From an uncultured Steroidobacter sp. (lineage in GTDB: Bacteria; Pseudomonadota; Gammaproteobacteria; Steroidobacterales; Steroidobacteraceae): a stretch of DNA of 56,817 nt. How positions within the stretch are numbered: the stretch's first letter is position 1; every line of letters starts with the position of its first letter. Shown piece by piece: positions 1 through 8,221 of this stretch. Both the position numbers and the translations under genes were made by a program. The stretch is from contig CALMII010000042.1 of assembly GCA_937864115.1 (NCBI GenBank), forward strand, positions 1 to 56,817, written 5' to 3'. A model generated the notes under the pieces. The model was not told the origin of the DNA, searched no databases, and saw only the letters and a program-made list of their open reading frames with translations.

Positions 1-76
1 AAACAATCAACATCTCTCATGCTGGCGCACTCAATGTCGCCGGATCAAAGGGGGGGACGGGTCCATCCCATTATTG

Positions 77-137
77 GAGCTAGAGCCGGATGGGCTCTGG
101 CTCACAGCTCATCGCTCGCTGCTCGCAGCTAGATGCT
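77..137. repeat. Heptamer-phased repeat with hairpin at marC 3' end
   Basis: A near-perfect hairpin (arms 77-87 and 92-103, loop ggat) is followed by a run of gctcNNN heptamers (gctcaca, gctcatc, gctcgct, gctcgca, gctagat, gctcctg) up to about 137. The element runs into the end of marC: its last three codons and stop lie inside the heptamer run. The hairpin could act as a terminator for marC, but there is no U-tract. It belongs with the other 7-nt-phased elements at 12038, 22812 and 51319. Confidence 0.6.
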
Positions 138-710
138 CCTGATCCCGTTCATCAGCATCTGCACGCTGATCATCACCAGCAGCATGCCCATCAGCCGCTC
201 CATCGCGATCAGTCCGCGCTGGTGCAGGATGCGATAGAAGAACGGCGCTGCCAGCAGGATCGCCGCCGTCAGCCCCCACGCCGCCGTCACGGCGATCCAC
301 AGGTCCCAGGTCGCGCCCGGTTCGGTACGCTGCAGCAGCAGGAGTGCCGCGAGCGTCGACGGTCCGGCAATCAGCGGGATCGCCAGCGGCACGACGAACG
401 GCTCGCCTTCCGGCGCGTCGGCGTGCAATCCGCCGGGCGAGGGGAAAATCATGCGCAATGCGATCAGGAACAGCACGATGCCGCCGGCGATGCTGATCGT
501 TTCCTGATCGAGATGCAGCACCTGCAGAATGTGGCGTCCGAAGAACAGGAAGGCCAGCAGCACGACATAGGCAATCAGGACTTCGCGGATCAGAATGATC
601 CGGCGCCGCGCCGGCGGGACGTCCTTGAGGATCGAGAGGAACACCGGCACGTTGCCGAGCGGATCCATGATCAGGAACAGCGTGACGATCGCGGACGTCA
701 GATCTTTCAT
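129..710 (-). CDS. MarC/YhgN-family integral membrane protein
   Basis: This 193-residue protein is almost entirely hydrophobic, with about six membrane segments, and has the length usual for the MarC family. Family hallmarks are DPLGNVP at residues 16-22 in the first membrane segment and a second related segment with PLAIPLIAGPST near residue 106. MarC proteins are inner-membrane proteins of unsettled function; despite the old name they are not established drug-resistance factors. The start codon lies 53 bp from the divergently transcribed glutathione reductase, so the two share a promoter region. The last codons lie in a heptamer repeat, suggesting the repeat has supplied or altered the C-terminus. 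Confidence 0.85.
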   Translation of the reverse strand: MKDLTSAIVTLFLIMDPLGNVPVFLSILKDVPPARRRIILIREVLIAYVVLLAFLFFGRHILQVLHLDQETISIAGGIVLFLIALRMIFPSPGGLHADAPEGEPFVVPLAIPLIAGPSTLAALLLLQRTEPGATWDLWIAVTAAWGLTAAILLAAPFFYRILHQRGLIAMERLMGMLLVMISVQMLMNGIRSI

Positions 711-763
711 GCGGCCGATTCTGGCATGCGTGAAGGCGGCGCGACCATCGTCGGGAGAGTGGA

Positions 764-2110
764 ATGACTGCGAAATACGACCATGATCTGCTGGTCATCG
801 GCGCCGGCTCGGCAGGCGTGCGTGCCGCGCGCATTGCCGCGGGCCACGGCGCCCGCGTTGCCATCGTCGAGGATCACCGCATCGGCGGCACCTGCGTCAT
901 CCGCGGCTGCGTGCCCAAGAAGCTGCTCGTGTACGGCTCCCAGTTCGCCGAGGATCTCGAAGACGCCGAGAACTTCGGCTGGTGCATCGACGGCGCGCGC
1001 TTCGAGTGGCCGACGCTGCGCGACAACGTGCTGAACGAAGTCTCGCGACTGAGCGAGATCTACACCCAGACGCTCGCCAATCACGGAGTCGTCATGCATC
1101 GCGGCCGCGCCGTCGTCACTGGCGCGAACAGCGTGCGCATCGACGACCGCACCGTGACCGCGCGCATCATCCTCATCGCGACCGGTGCACGGCCAGAGAT
1201 GCCGGAATTTCCCGGTCGCGAACATGCCATCACCTCGAACGACGCGTTTCATCTGCCGGCATTGCCGCGGCGGATCGCCATCGTCGGCGCCGGCTACATC
1301 GCGAACGAATTCGCCGGCGTCTTTCATGGACTCGGTTCGAAGGTCACGCTCATCCATCGTTCCGACCAGATCCTGCGCGGCTACGATCAGCAGATCCGCG
1401 ACCGCCTGCTGCAGATCTCGATGGCGAAGGGCATCCAGTTCCTGCTCAACACGGCCGTCGAGCGCATCGAGAAGAACGGCGACGGCGCACTCGCGCTGTC
1501 GCTGAGCGGCGGGATGACGCTGGCCTGCGATGCCGTGCTCGTGGCGGTCGGCCGTGTGCCGAACACGGATGGCCTGGGTCTCGACAGCGCCGGCGTGCGG
1601 CTCGATCCGAAGGGCGGCGTCTGCGTGGACGGCAACAACTGCTCCACGTGTCCGTCGATCTACGCGGTGGGTGATGTCACGAACCGCATCCAGCTCACGC
1701 CCATCGCCATCCGCGAAGGCCAGGCCTTTGCGGATTCCGTGTTCGGCAATCGACCGACGCAGCTCGACTACGAATGCATTCCTTCAGCTGTCTTCAGTCA
1801 TCCGCCGCTCGCGGCCGTCGGCATGACGGAAGCCGAGGCGCGCAACAAGCTCGGCGAAGTGAAGGTCTACACGGCGGATTTCCGCCCCATGAAGAACGTG
1901 CTCGCCGGTCGCGACGAACGCGCGCTCTACAAGCTCGTCGTCGATGCCGCGACCGATCGCGTCGTCGGCGCGCATCTCATCGGTCCCGATGCGCCGGAAA
2001 TCGTGCAGATACTCGCGGTTGCCGTGAAGGCAGGCCTGAGCAAGTCGCAGTTCGACGAGTGCGTCGCCATCCATCCGACCATGGCGGAAGAACTCGTGCT
2101 GATGCGGTAA
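764..2110 (+). CDS. gor: Glutathione-disulfide reductase
   Basis: A 448-residue FAD- and NADPH-dependent disulfide reductase that would regenerate reduced glutathione in the cytoplasm. The FAD-binding GxGxxG is at residues 13-18, the redox-active disulfide is Cys44/Cys49 in GGTCVIRGCVPKK, and a second Rossmann motif (VGAGYIANEF, about residue 171) binds the pyridine nucleotide. The C-terminus carries the HPTMAEE motif with the catalytic His-Glu pair that completes the partner subunit's site. The full length and the C-x4-C spacing fit glutathione reductase better than dihydrolipoamide dehydrogenase or mercuric reductase. Trypanothione-type specificity cannot be excluded from sequence alone. 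A nested repeat hairpin starts 14 bp after the stop. Confidence 0.9.
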   Translation: MTAKYDHDLLVIGAGSAGVRAARIAAGHGARVAIVEDHRIGGTCVIRGCVPKKLLVYGSQFAEDLEDAENFGWCIDGARFEWPTLRDNVLNEVSRLSEIYTQTLANHGVVMHRGRAVVTGANSVRIDDRTVTARIILIATGARPEMPEFPGREHAITSNDAFHLPALPRRIAIVGAGYIANEFAGVFHGLGSKVTLIHRSDQILRGYDQQIRDRLLQISMAKGIQFLLNTAVERIEKNGDGALALSLSGGMTLACDAVLVAVGRVPNTDGLGLDSAGVRLDPKGGVCVDGNNCSTCPSIYAVGDVTNRIQLTPIAIREGQAFADSVFGNRPTQLDYECIPSAVFSHPPLAAVGMTEAEARNKLGEVKVYTADFRPMKNVLAGRDERALYKLVVDAATDRVVGAHLIGPDAPEIVQILAVAVKAGLSKSQFDECVAIHPTMAEELVLMR

Positions 2111-2124
2111 GAGAAGGCTGGGAA

Positions 2125-2297
2125 TTTCACACGGAGAGCACGGAGATCAGAGAAGAAGAATTTTCCACGGGGGACACGGGGAACACGGGGCTCGGAACAG
2201 AAAAAATCTTCTCTTGTCCCCGTGCTCCCCGTGTCCCCCGTGGAAATTCCTCTTCTCTTCTCCGGTCTCTGTGCTCTCCGTGATCTCCGTGTGAAAC
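2125..2297. repeat. Nested 9-nt-phased inverted repeat, cacggag/cacgggg family
   Basis: The outer arms are tttcacacggag plus a second cacggag unit on the left (from 2125) and the complementary ctccgtgtgaaa on the right (to about 2297, with one extra unit). Inside sits a second inverted repeat: cacggggga-cacggggaa-cacgggg (2165-2190) against its complement (2218-2244). Units repeat every 9 nt. A closely similar nested copy lies at 49666-49853, and an outer-type-only copy at 18639-18742. It fills the spacer between the convergent gor and epimerase genes. It might terminate both transcripts, but its length and phased arms go far beyond a normal terminator. Confidence 0.85.
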
Positions 2298-2320
2298 TCC
2301 TCGTCTTCTCCGTGGAATCT

Positions 2321-3268
2321 TCACGCAGCCCCGTAAATCGCCTTCAGCGCCCGCGCAGCCGTGTCGTAGCGGAACTCGAACCCGAGTTCCTGTGCACGCC
2401 GCGGAATGACGCGCTGGCCTTCTACCAATAGCTGCGACATTTCGCCGAGTCCCGCCCTGACGATGGCGGCGGGCACGCGCATCCAGATCGGTCGATGCAG
2501 TGCGCGGCCGAGCAGGCGATAGAACTCGTCGTAGCGCACGGGTTCGGGCGCCGTGCCGTTGATCGCGCCGCTGTAGCGGCCGTTGTCGAGCGTCTGCAGC
2601 AGCAGGCGGATGAGATCGTCGATGTGGATCCAGCTCAGCCAGTGATGGCCGCTGCCGAGGATTGCGCCTGCGTACCAGCGCACGGGTCGCGCGAGGCGCG
2701 GCAGGGCGCCGCCGTCGCGGCTCAGCACGACGCCGATGCGGATGCACGTGACCCGCATGCCGGTGGTGGCTGCGGCGAAGGCGGTTGCCTCCCATTCGCT
2801 GCACAACCGGCTCTGGAACATTGCCTGCGCCGGGTCGCTTTCGTCGACCGGTTCATCGCCACGCACGCCGTAGTAGCCGACGGCCGAGCCGTTGACGAGC
2901 ACGGCCGGACGCGTGTGCAGGCGATTGCACAGTCCGACGATGCCGCGGGTGATGTCGATGCGGCTTGCCAGCAGTCGCCGGCGGCGCGCGGCGGTCCATG
3001 GCCGTCCGAGAATGGGTTCGCCGGCCAGATTGACGATGCCGTCGAGAGACGCTTCGTCGGGGATGTCCGCGAGCGAAGCCACGACGTGAACCCTGGCGCC
3101 GAGCTGGCGCCGCGCGCGTTCGGGCCGGCGCGCGAGTGCGACGACGTGATCGCCGCGGCGCAGCAGCGGTTTGATCAGATGACTGCCGATGAAGCCGGTG
3201 GCACCGGTGATCAACCAGGTACGACCTGCCGATGGCCGCGGCAGCCAGGCCGAGGTCCCGTTCCCCAC
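2321..3268 (-). CDS. TIGR01777-type NAD-dependent epimerase (YfcH-like)
   Basis: A 315-residue short-chain dehydrogenase/epimerase-fold protein. The N-terminal nucleotide-binding motif is LITGATGFIGSHL (about residues 19-31), and the C-terminus has the DUF1731-type ending with LGFEFRY, as in E. coli YfcH and the plant SulA-like homologues. Its substrate is unknown; the family is widespread and uncharacterised. The start chosen is a GTG at 3268 with a purine-rich stretch (ggggaag) upstream; a slightly later start would still leave the fold intact. It converges with gor, with a nested hairpin between them. Confidence 0.8.
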   Translation of the reverse strand: MGNGTSAWLPRPSAGRTWLITGATGFIGSHLIKPLLRRGDHVVALARRPERARRQLGARVHVVASLADIPDEASLDGIVNLAGEPILGRPWTAARRRRLLASRIDITRGIVGLCNRLHTRPAVLVNGSAVGYYGVRGDEPVDESDPAQAMFQSRLCSEWEATAFAAATTGMRVTCIRIGVVLSRDGGALPRLARPVRWYAGAILGSGHHWLSWIHIDDLIRLLLQTLDNGRYSGAINGTAPEPVRYDEFYRLLGRALHRPIWMRVPAAIVRAGLGEMSQLLVEGQRVIPRRAQELGFEFRYDTAARALKAIYGAA

Positions 3269-3390
3269 GATTGCTTCCCCTGCGCTGCGTCGTTGCGCGA
3301 CGGCATGACATGCGCGAGGTCGATGCTGACAGGCGGGTCACGTGCCCGACATAGGGTTTTTACGCGCGAAAGGCGCGCTTTGCGTCGCTC

Positions 3391-3501
3391 TGTGGGGCCG
3401 GCTTCAGCCGGCCTGAGCTGTCAGGCTGAAGCCTGACCTACAGTCAGAGGCCGGCTGAAGCCGGCCCCACAGCCAGAGGCCGGCTGAAGCCGGCCCCACA
3501 G
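3391..3501. repeat. REP-like palindrome cluster (four units)
   Basis: Four palindromic units lie in tandem: tgtggggccggcTTCAgccggcc at 3391, a class-B unit tcaggctgaagcctga followed by cctacag at about 3421-3442, and two reversed class-A units at about 3448-3472 and 3478-3501. Class A is built on ggccggc-TTCA-gccggcc and class B on gtcaggc-TTCA-gcctgac. Both are framed by tgtgggg or tgtagg on the outer side. They lie between the epimerase start and the end of the VNGS-repeat gene. They look like dispersed extragenic palindromes of the REP/BIME sort. Confidence 0.85.
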
Positions 3502-3512
3502 GGAGAGGGGAT

Positions 3513-4214
3513 TCAGTCCGGTTGTTCGCCGGAGAACCTGATGGCCGTCGCGCCCGTGACCGGACCGATCTGCGCGCGGTCGCTCACGTAGAGTTCGACT
3601 TCGCGTTCGAATTTCAGCTCGCCCTGCACGACGGCGTCGGGCCCGATGACGATCACCGGCGGCTTGCGATTGCCGAACCAGTTCGTGCCCCGGAGTTTCT
3701 CGACGAGGATGCCGCCCTCGACGCGTGAACCGCGACCGACGGTGATGCTGCCGTTGGTCGTCTCGAGGCCGCCGCCCACGTGCGCTGCATCGAGTTCGAT
3801 CCGGCCGTTGACGTTCTCCACCTCGCCGCGCACGTCCGTGCCCTTCGCCAGCGAGATCGAGCCGTTCACGGCCGAGACATCGCCGCTGACCTGCGCGCCG
3901 GCGCCCAGCCGCACGCTGCCGTTGACGGTGTCGACCGAGCCCGTCGTCGCCTGATCGCCCAGGCGGATGCCGCCGTTGACGCTCTCGATCTTGCTGGTGG
4001 CTGCACGATTGCCGATCGTGATGGAGCCGTTGACCGTTTCGACCGACTTCGCCGTGGCGCCGTCGCCGATCGTGATCGATCCATTGACCGTGCCGACGTC
4101 GCCGACCACCTGTCCGGCCTCGACGCGAATCGCGCGGTTGACCTTCGAGATGTCGTCGTCGGCTGCCGCGAGCAGCGGAAGGGTCAACAGCAATGCATAC
4201 AGCAATCGGGTCAT
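3513..4214 (-). CDS. Secreted VNGS-repeat beta-solenoid protein
   Basis: A 233-residue protein of no named family that I can assign firmly. The N-terminus is a signal peptide (MTRLLYALLLTLPLLAAA), so it is exported. The body is seven consecutive repeats of about 18 residues, each with the core V-N-G-(S/G/R)-I/V (for example SVETVNGSITIG), spanning roughly residues 35-165. This is the pattern of a right-handed beta-solenoid like that of bactofilins or DUF4097-type adhesin-like proteins. A non-repeat C-terminal part follows (VIVIGPDAVVQGELKF, also bactofilin-like). The start was chosen at 4214 because it gives the signal peptide and has AGGAG 8 nt upstream. Inference: a polymer-forming or surface scaffold protein. 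Confidence 0.7.
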   Translation of the reverse strand: MTRLLYALLLTLPLLAAADDDISKVNRAIRVEAGQVVGDVGTVNGSITIGDGATAKSVETVNGSITIGNRAATSKIESVNGGIRLGDQATTGSVDTVNGSVRLGAGAQVSGDVSAVNGSISLAKGTDVRGEVENVNGRIELDAAHVGGGLETTNGSITVGRGSRVEGGILVEKLRGTNWFGNRKPPVIVIGPDAVVQGELKFEREVELYVSDRAQIGPVTGATAIRFSGEQPD

Positions 4215-4325
4215 GGTGGTCTCCTGTCGTGATGCGGTTTGGACGCGGGCCGCGACGCAAGGGTTGCAATACGTCGGCGGGGAAGATTCGTGTATGGTTG
4301 CCGGCGTCCAGTCCGGAGATACGTC

Positions 4326-4940
4326 ATGAAGCTCTACTACGCCCGCGGTGCCTGTTCCCTTTCTTCGCATATCGCCCTGCGCGAAGCCGGGGCCCCCTTC
4401 GATCTCGTCAGGGTCGATACCAAGACCAAGCTGATGGACGCCGGCGCGGATTTCCGCACCGTCAATCCCAACGGCTACGTACCCGTGCTGGAACTGGATT
4501 CCGGCGAGCGCCTGAGCGAGAACGCGGCCATCCTGCAGTACATCGCCGATACGTATCCGGCCGCGAATCTGGCGCCGCCGCCCGGCAGCATGGCCCGCTA
4601 CCGGATGCTGGAATGGCTGACGTTCATTACCTCGGAAGTGCACAAGGGCTACAGCCCGCTGTTCAATCCCGCCACGCCCGAGGACTACAAGTCCATCACG
4701 CGCGAGCGGCTGGCCGGGCGACTTGCGTACGTGGATCAGAAACTCGCCGGCCGGCAGTACCTGCTCGGCGATACGTTCTCGGCCGCCGACACCTATCTGT
4801 TCGTCTGCGTGAACTGGTCCGGTGCGGTGAACGTCGACGTATCCGCATTCGCCAACCTGCAGGCGTTCCAGGCGCGCGTCGCGGCGCGTCCGGCCGCGCA
4901 GGCGGCGATGCAGGCGGAAGGTCTGATCAAGAAGGCCTGA
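4326..4940 (+). CDS. Glutathione S-transferase, beta class
   Basis: A 204-residue cytosolic GST. The N-terminus MKLYYARGACSLSSH closely follows the bacterial beta-class pattern, including Cys10, the residue that forms the mixed disulfide with glutathione in this class. The thioredoxin-fold domain covers about residues 1-80 with the cis-proline NPNGYVPVL and the SENAAIL glutathione-binding turn; the helical C-terminal domain has the N-capping motif SAADTYLF. The start at 4326 was preferred over an upstream in-frame ATG because it gives the canonical N-terminus. Likely role: detoxification or peroxide/thiol chemistry. Confidence 0.9.
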   Translation: MKLYYARGACSLSSHIALREAGAPFDLVRVDTKTKLMDAGADFRTVNPNGYVPVLELDSGERLSENAAILQYIADTYPAANLAPPPGSMARYRMLEWLTFITSEVHKGYSPLFNPATPEDYKSITRERLAGRLAYVDQKLAGRQYLLGDTFSAADTYLFVCVNWSGAVNVDVSAFANLQAFQARVAARPAAQAAMQAEGLIKKA

Positions 4941-4984
4941 TCCGGCGCAGGACGGTCGAACAACAAGAAAGAAGCCGCATCGCA

Positions 4985-5455
4985 ATGACCCTCACCGATT
5001 CGCTGTTCCATGTCACCGGCGTCGCGCAGGTCATTCAACTCGCGGTTGCGCCCGTCTTCCTGCTGGCCGGCGTCGGCACCACGTTGAACGTGCTCGCGAC
5101 GCGCATCGGCCGCATCATCGATCGGGCGCGCCTGATGGAGGATCGATTGCACACGGCCTCGCCGGAACATGCCGAGGAGCTGCATGCACGACTGCGCGTA
5201 CTGTCGAAGCGCGCCAGCCTGATCAATCGCGCGATCGCGCTGTGCGTGCTGTGCGGCCTGCTCGTGTCGCTGGTGGTTGCCGCGCTGTTCGTGAGTTCCT
5301 CGCTGCACATCGATCTGGCGATGCCGATCGCGATCACGTTCGTAGTGGCTTTGCTGAGTCTCGCGGCGGCATTGATCTACTTTCTGCGCGAGGTATTCAT
5401 CGCCACGGAAGCCACGACGTTCGGCGGCGCAAGGAAGGAACACCCGCCGAAGTGA
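4985..5455 (+). CDS. DUF2721 family membrane protein
   Basis: A 156-residue protein with three predicted membrane segments: residues about 15-40 (VIQLAVAPVFLLAGVGTTLNVL), and two close together near 90-115 and 118-140. Between the first two is a charged stretch rich in Arg (RIGRIIDRARLMEDRL), typical of DUF2721 proteins. The family has no established function. The gene starts 44 bp after the GST and could be cotranscribed; the upstream sequence aacaagaaagaa is a weak ribosome-binding site. Confidence 0.75.
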   Translation: MTLTDSLFHVTGVAQVIQLAVAPVFLLAGVGTTLNVLATRIGRIIDRARLMEDRLHTASPEHAEELHARLRVLSKRASLINRAIALCVLCGLLVSLVVAALFVSSSLHIDLAMPIAITFVVALLSLAAALIYFLREVFIATEATTFGGARKEHPPK

Positions 5456-5626
5456 TCGGACAACGCCCGAGGCGTCGCCAGGCAATGACACAAAGCAACC
5501 AAACGTGTCAGTCGCGCCGACGAGCGGTCGCGACCGCACCGATTTCCGTGATCCAGTCCTCACCGTACGCGGTGCCCGACCGGCAAACTGCCATCGAGGA
5601 ACGCGCTCGCGTTCCGGAGAATCCGA

Positions 5627-6133
5627 ATGTCGGCAGCCCGTCCGGAAATGCTGGTCCAGCCTGATGCGTATCTCGTCTCGAAAGGCGAGTCGCAGCTCGT
5701 TGCCGAGCTGACGGCGGCGCTGGCGGTGTGCGTCTACGACGACACGCAGCCGGTCGCGGGACTTCTGCATCTGCGCTATGTCGCGACCGACAACGACCAA
5801 CCGCTCGATCTCACCGACAACACCCTGAGTTCCGACTTGCTGCTGATGGATCGCTTCTGCAAGGAACTGCGGGCGGGCGGCGGTCGCAAGCAGAGCTGGC
5901 GCGTGAGCATCTTCGGCCATACGCCGACCACGCCGGGCATGGCTGATCCCGCGGCCACCGTGATCGACCTGGCCAAGGCGTATTTCTCCGACGGCCGCCT
6001 GCCGGTGGAGTGCAAGGAAACCGTGCGGCCGCTCGGCCTCGTGGTGCGGCTCGATGCGCGCGAAGGCAGGATCTGGGTCAACGGCACGCCGGGCACCGCG
6101 AGCGGCGCGCGATTCGCGGCGCCTGCTGCGTAG
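5627..6133 (+). CDS. CheD-like orphan protein lacking the catalytic cysteine
   Basis: A 168-residue protein whose layout matches the chemoreceptor glutamine deamidase CheD. The CheD signature (roughly a-l-G-S-C-v-x-v-c-l-Y-D ... G-G-x-x-H-x-M-L-P) corresponds here to AALAVCVYDDTQPVAGLLHLRY. The active-site Gly-Ser-Cys is replaced by Ala-Ala-Leu, while Tyr-Asp and the His are kept. The later parts also fit: a helix followed by the V(S)IFG strand, then a PVECKETVRPLGLVVRL region resembling the C-terminal CheD strand pair. No chemoreceptor or che gene is nearby. It is therefore probably not a deamidase; a binding or scaffold role is inference. About 170 bp upstream (5456-5626) holds no recognisable gene. 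Confidence 0.55.
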   Translation: MSAARPEMLVQPDAYLVSKGESQLVAELTAALAVCVYDDTQPVAGLLHLRYVATDNDQPLDLTDNTLSSDLLLMDRFCKELRAGGGRKQSWRVSIFGHTPTTPGMADPAATVIDLAKAYFSDGRLPVECKETVRPLGLVVRLDAREGRIWVNGTPGTASGARFAAPAA

Positions 6134-6157
6134 AACTTCCTCTTCTTTGATTCTTCC

Positions 6158-6220
6158 TGTGGGGCCGGCTTCAGCCGGCCTTGCACTTGAAGAGCCGGCT
6201 GAAGCCGGCCCCACAGGAAG
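6158..6220. repeat. REP-like palindrome pair (class A, head to head)
   Basis: Two class-A palindromes face each other: tgtggggccggcTTCAgccggcc starting at 6158, and agccggcTGAAgccggccccaca ending near 6216, with flanking cttcc/ggaag that extends the outer symmetry. The pair can fold as two small hairpins or one long one. It lies 25 bp after the CheD-like gene and about 100 bp before dctA. Confidence 0.8.
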
Positions 6221-6319
6221 AGCTTCCTGTTTCTTTGCATCCGCCGGACGCGGCCGCGCTTGCAACTGCGACCGTCGTCGGTAGCCTGTCCCGGTCGCCT
6301 ATAACAACGATGCCGGGTC

Positions 6320-7603
6320 ATGGCCACCGACGCAGCTCCGCAGCCCTTCTATCGCACGCTGTATTTCCAGGTCCTCGTCGCCATTGCGATCGGCGTGCTG
6401 CTCGGGCACTACGCTCCGGAAGTCGGGGCGCAGATGCGGCCGCTGGGCGACGGCTTCATCAAGCTCGTGAAAATGATGATCGGCCCGATCATCTTCTGCA
6501 CCGTCGTTTCCGGCATCGCCGGCATGGAGAGCATGAAGTCGGTCGGACGCACCGGCATGCTGGCGCTGCTGTATTTCGAGATCATGAGTACGGTCGCGCT
6601 CATCATCGGCCTGGTCGTCGTCAATGTCGTGAAGCCCGGCGCCGGCATGAACATCGACGTCTCGAAGATGCAGGTCGACGCGGCGGATGCCGGCAAACTC
6701 GCGGGCTACGAGCACGCGGCGCAGGAACAGAGCACCGTCGACTTCCTGATGAACGTGATCCCGACGACGGTCGTCGATGCCTTCGCGCGCGGCGAAATCC
6801 TGCAGATCCTGCTGTTCGCGCTGCTGTTCGGTTTCGCCCTGCACGCAGCGGGCGAACGGGCGCGGCTGGTCTACGAGTTCATCGAGCGCCTGTCGCAGGT
6901 GCTGTTCCGGATCATCGGCATGATCATGCGGCTGGCGCCCATCGGCGCCTTCGGCGCGATGGCCTTCACGATCGGCAAGTACGGTGTCGGCAAGCTGGGG
7001 GATCTGGCCTGGCTGATGATCTGTTTCTACGCCACCTGCCTGCTGTTCATTTTCGTCGTGCTCGGTGCAGTCACGCGTCTGCACGGTTTCGGCATCGGCA
7101 AGTTCGTGCGTTACATCCGCGAAGAACTGTTCATCGTGCTCGGTACCTCGTCGTCGGAATCGGTACTGCCGCGCATGATGACCAAGATGGAAAACGCCGG
7201 CTGCTCCAAGCCGGTCGTCGGCCTGGTCATCCCGACCGGCTATTCCTTCAATCTCGACGGCACGTCGATCTACCTCACCATGGCCGCCGTGTTCATCGCC
7301 CAGGCGACCAACACGCCCATGACCCTGCTGGATCAGCTCACCCTGCTGGCCGTGCTGCTGCTGACTTCCAAGGGCGCGGCCGGCGTCACGGGCAGCGGCT
7401 TCATCGTCCTGGCGGCGACTCTATCGGCCGTCGGTACACTCCCGGTCACCGCGCTGGCCCTTATTCTGGGCATCGACCGGTTCATGTCCGAGGCGCGCGC
7501 CCTGACGAACCTGGTGGGCAACGGAGTCGCGACCGTCGTCGTCGCGAAGTGGTGCGGCGAGCTGGATGAAAAAAAGCTGCAGCAGGAGCTCGACGGTCCC
7601 TGA
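6320..7603 (+). CDS. dctA: C4-dicarboxylate:cation symporter DctA
   Basis: A 427-residue inner-membrane transporter of the dicarboxylate/amino acid:cation symporter (DAACS/SLC1) family, importing succinate, fumarate and malate. Evidence includes the conserved KMMIGPIIFCTVVSGIA, the serine-rich hairpin-loop motif LGTSSSESVLPRM (residues about 272-284), and the GYSFNLDGTSIYLT motif that forms part of the substrate and cation site. Length and alignment fit DctA more closely than GltP, but a glutamate/aspartate specificity cannot be ruled out. A REP-like pair lies upstream, leaving about 100 bp for a promoter. Confidence 0.88.
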   Translation: MATDAAPQPFYRTLYFQVLVAIAIGVLLGHYAPEVGAQMRPLGDGFIKLVKMMIGPIIFCTVVSGIAGMESMKSVGRTGMLALLYFEIMSTVALIIGLVVVNVVKPGAGMNIDVSKMQVDAADAGKLAGYEHAAQEQSTVDFLMNVIPTTVVDAFARGEILQILLFALLFGFALHAAGERARLVYEFIERLSQVLFRIIGMIMRLAPIGAFGAMAFTIGKYGVGKLGDLAWLMICFYATCLLFIFVVLGAVTRLHGFGIGKFVRYIREELFIVLGTSSSESVLPRMMTKMENAGCSKPVVGLVIPTGYSFNLDGTSIYLTMAAVFIAQATNTPMTLLDQLTLLAVLLLTSKGAAGVTGSGFIVLAATLSAVGTLPVTALALILGIDRFMSEARALTNLVGNGVATVVVAKWCGELDEKKLQQELDGP

Positions 7604-7616
7604 TACCTTGGCGGTC

Positions 7617-8120
7617 ATGACGCTCACCTTCGACCCCGCGCGCACCGACGCCGACATCGCCGCCATTGCCGAGTTGGCCCGGACCATCTGGTACGAGTAC
7701 TACGTGCCGCTGATCGGGCGCGATCAGGTCGATTACATGGTGGAAAAATTCCAGACCGCAGCGGCGATGCAGCAGCAGGTGCGCGAGGGTTACGCCTACT
7801 TCACAGTGCGGCGGGACGGTTCGCCCATCGGCTACACGGCGATCCGACCCGACAAGGACGGCAGCCTGTTCGTCAGCAAGTTCTACCTGCTCCGCGAGGC
7901 GCGCGGCGGCGGAACCGGCCGCGCCATCATGACGTTCATCGAGGAATGGGCGCGTCAGCGGGATCTGGGTCGGCTATGGCTGACAGTCAACAAGGGCAAT
8001 CCGGCAGTCCAGGCGTACCAACGCCTCGGCTTTCGCATCGCCGCACCGATCGTGATGGACATCGGCGGTGGCTTCGTCATGGACGACTACCGGATGGAGA
8101 AGACGCTGATCCAGCAATAG
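7617..8120 (+). CDS. GNAT-family N-acetyltransferase
   Basis: A 167-residue acetyltransferase of the GNAT fold, transferring acetyl from acetyl-CoA to an unknown amine. The acetyl-CoA-binding motif A region is FYLLREARGGGTGRAIM (about residues 81-97), and the C-terminal motif is NPAVQAYQRLGFR. The start at 7617 was chosen because the upstream in-frame part overlaps dctA and has no GNAT character. It begins 13 bp after dctA and may be cotranscribed. Confidence 0.8.
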   Translation: MTLTFDPARTDADIAAIAELARTIWYEYYVPLIGRDQVDYMVEKFQTAAAMQQQVREGYAYFTVRRDGSPIGYTAIRPDKDGSLFVSKFYLLREARGGGTGRAIMTFIEEWARQRDLGRLWLTVNKGNPAVQAYQRLGFRIAAPIVMDIGGGFVMDDYRMEKTLIQQ

Positions 8121-8221
8121 CGCCAGAAATTGTGGGCAGGGCAGCACCCACGTTGGTCGGGTCCGGTCGGGAGCGAGCGACAGATGTGCGTCTGCGTCGC
8201 GTCTCATAGACTTCGACCGCA

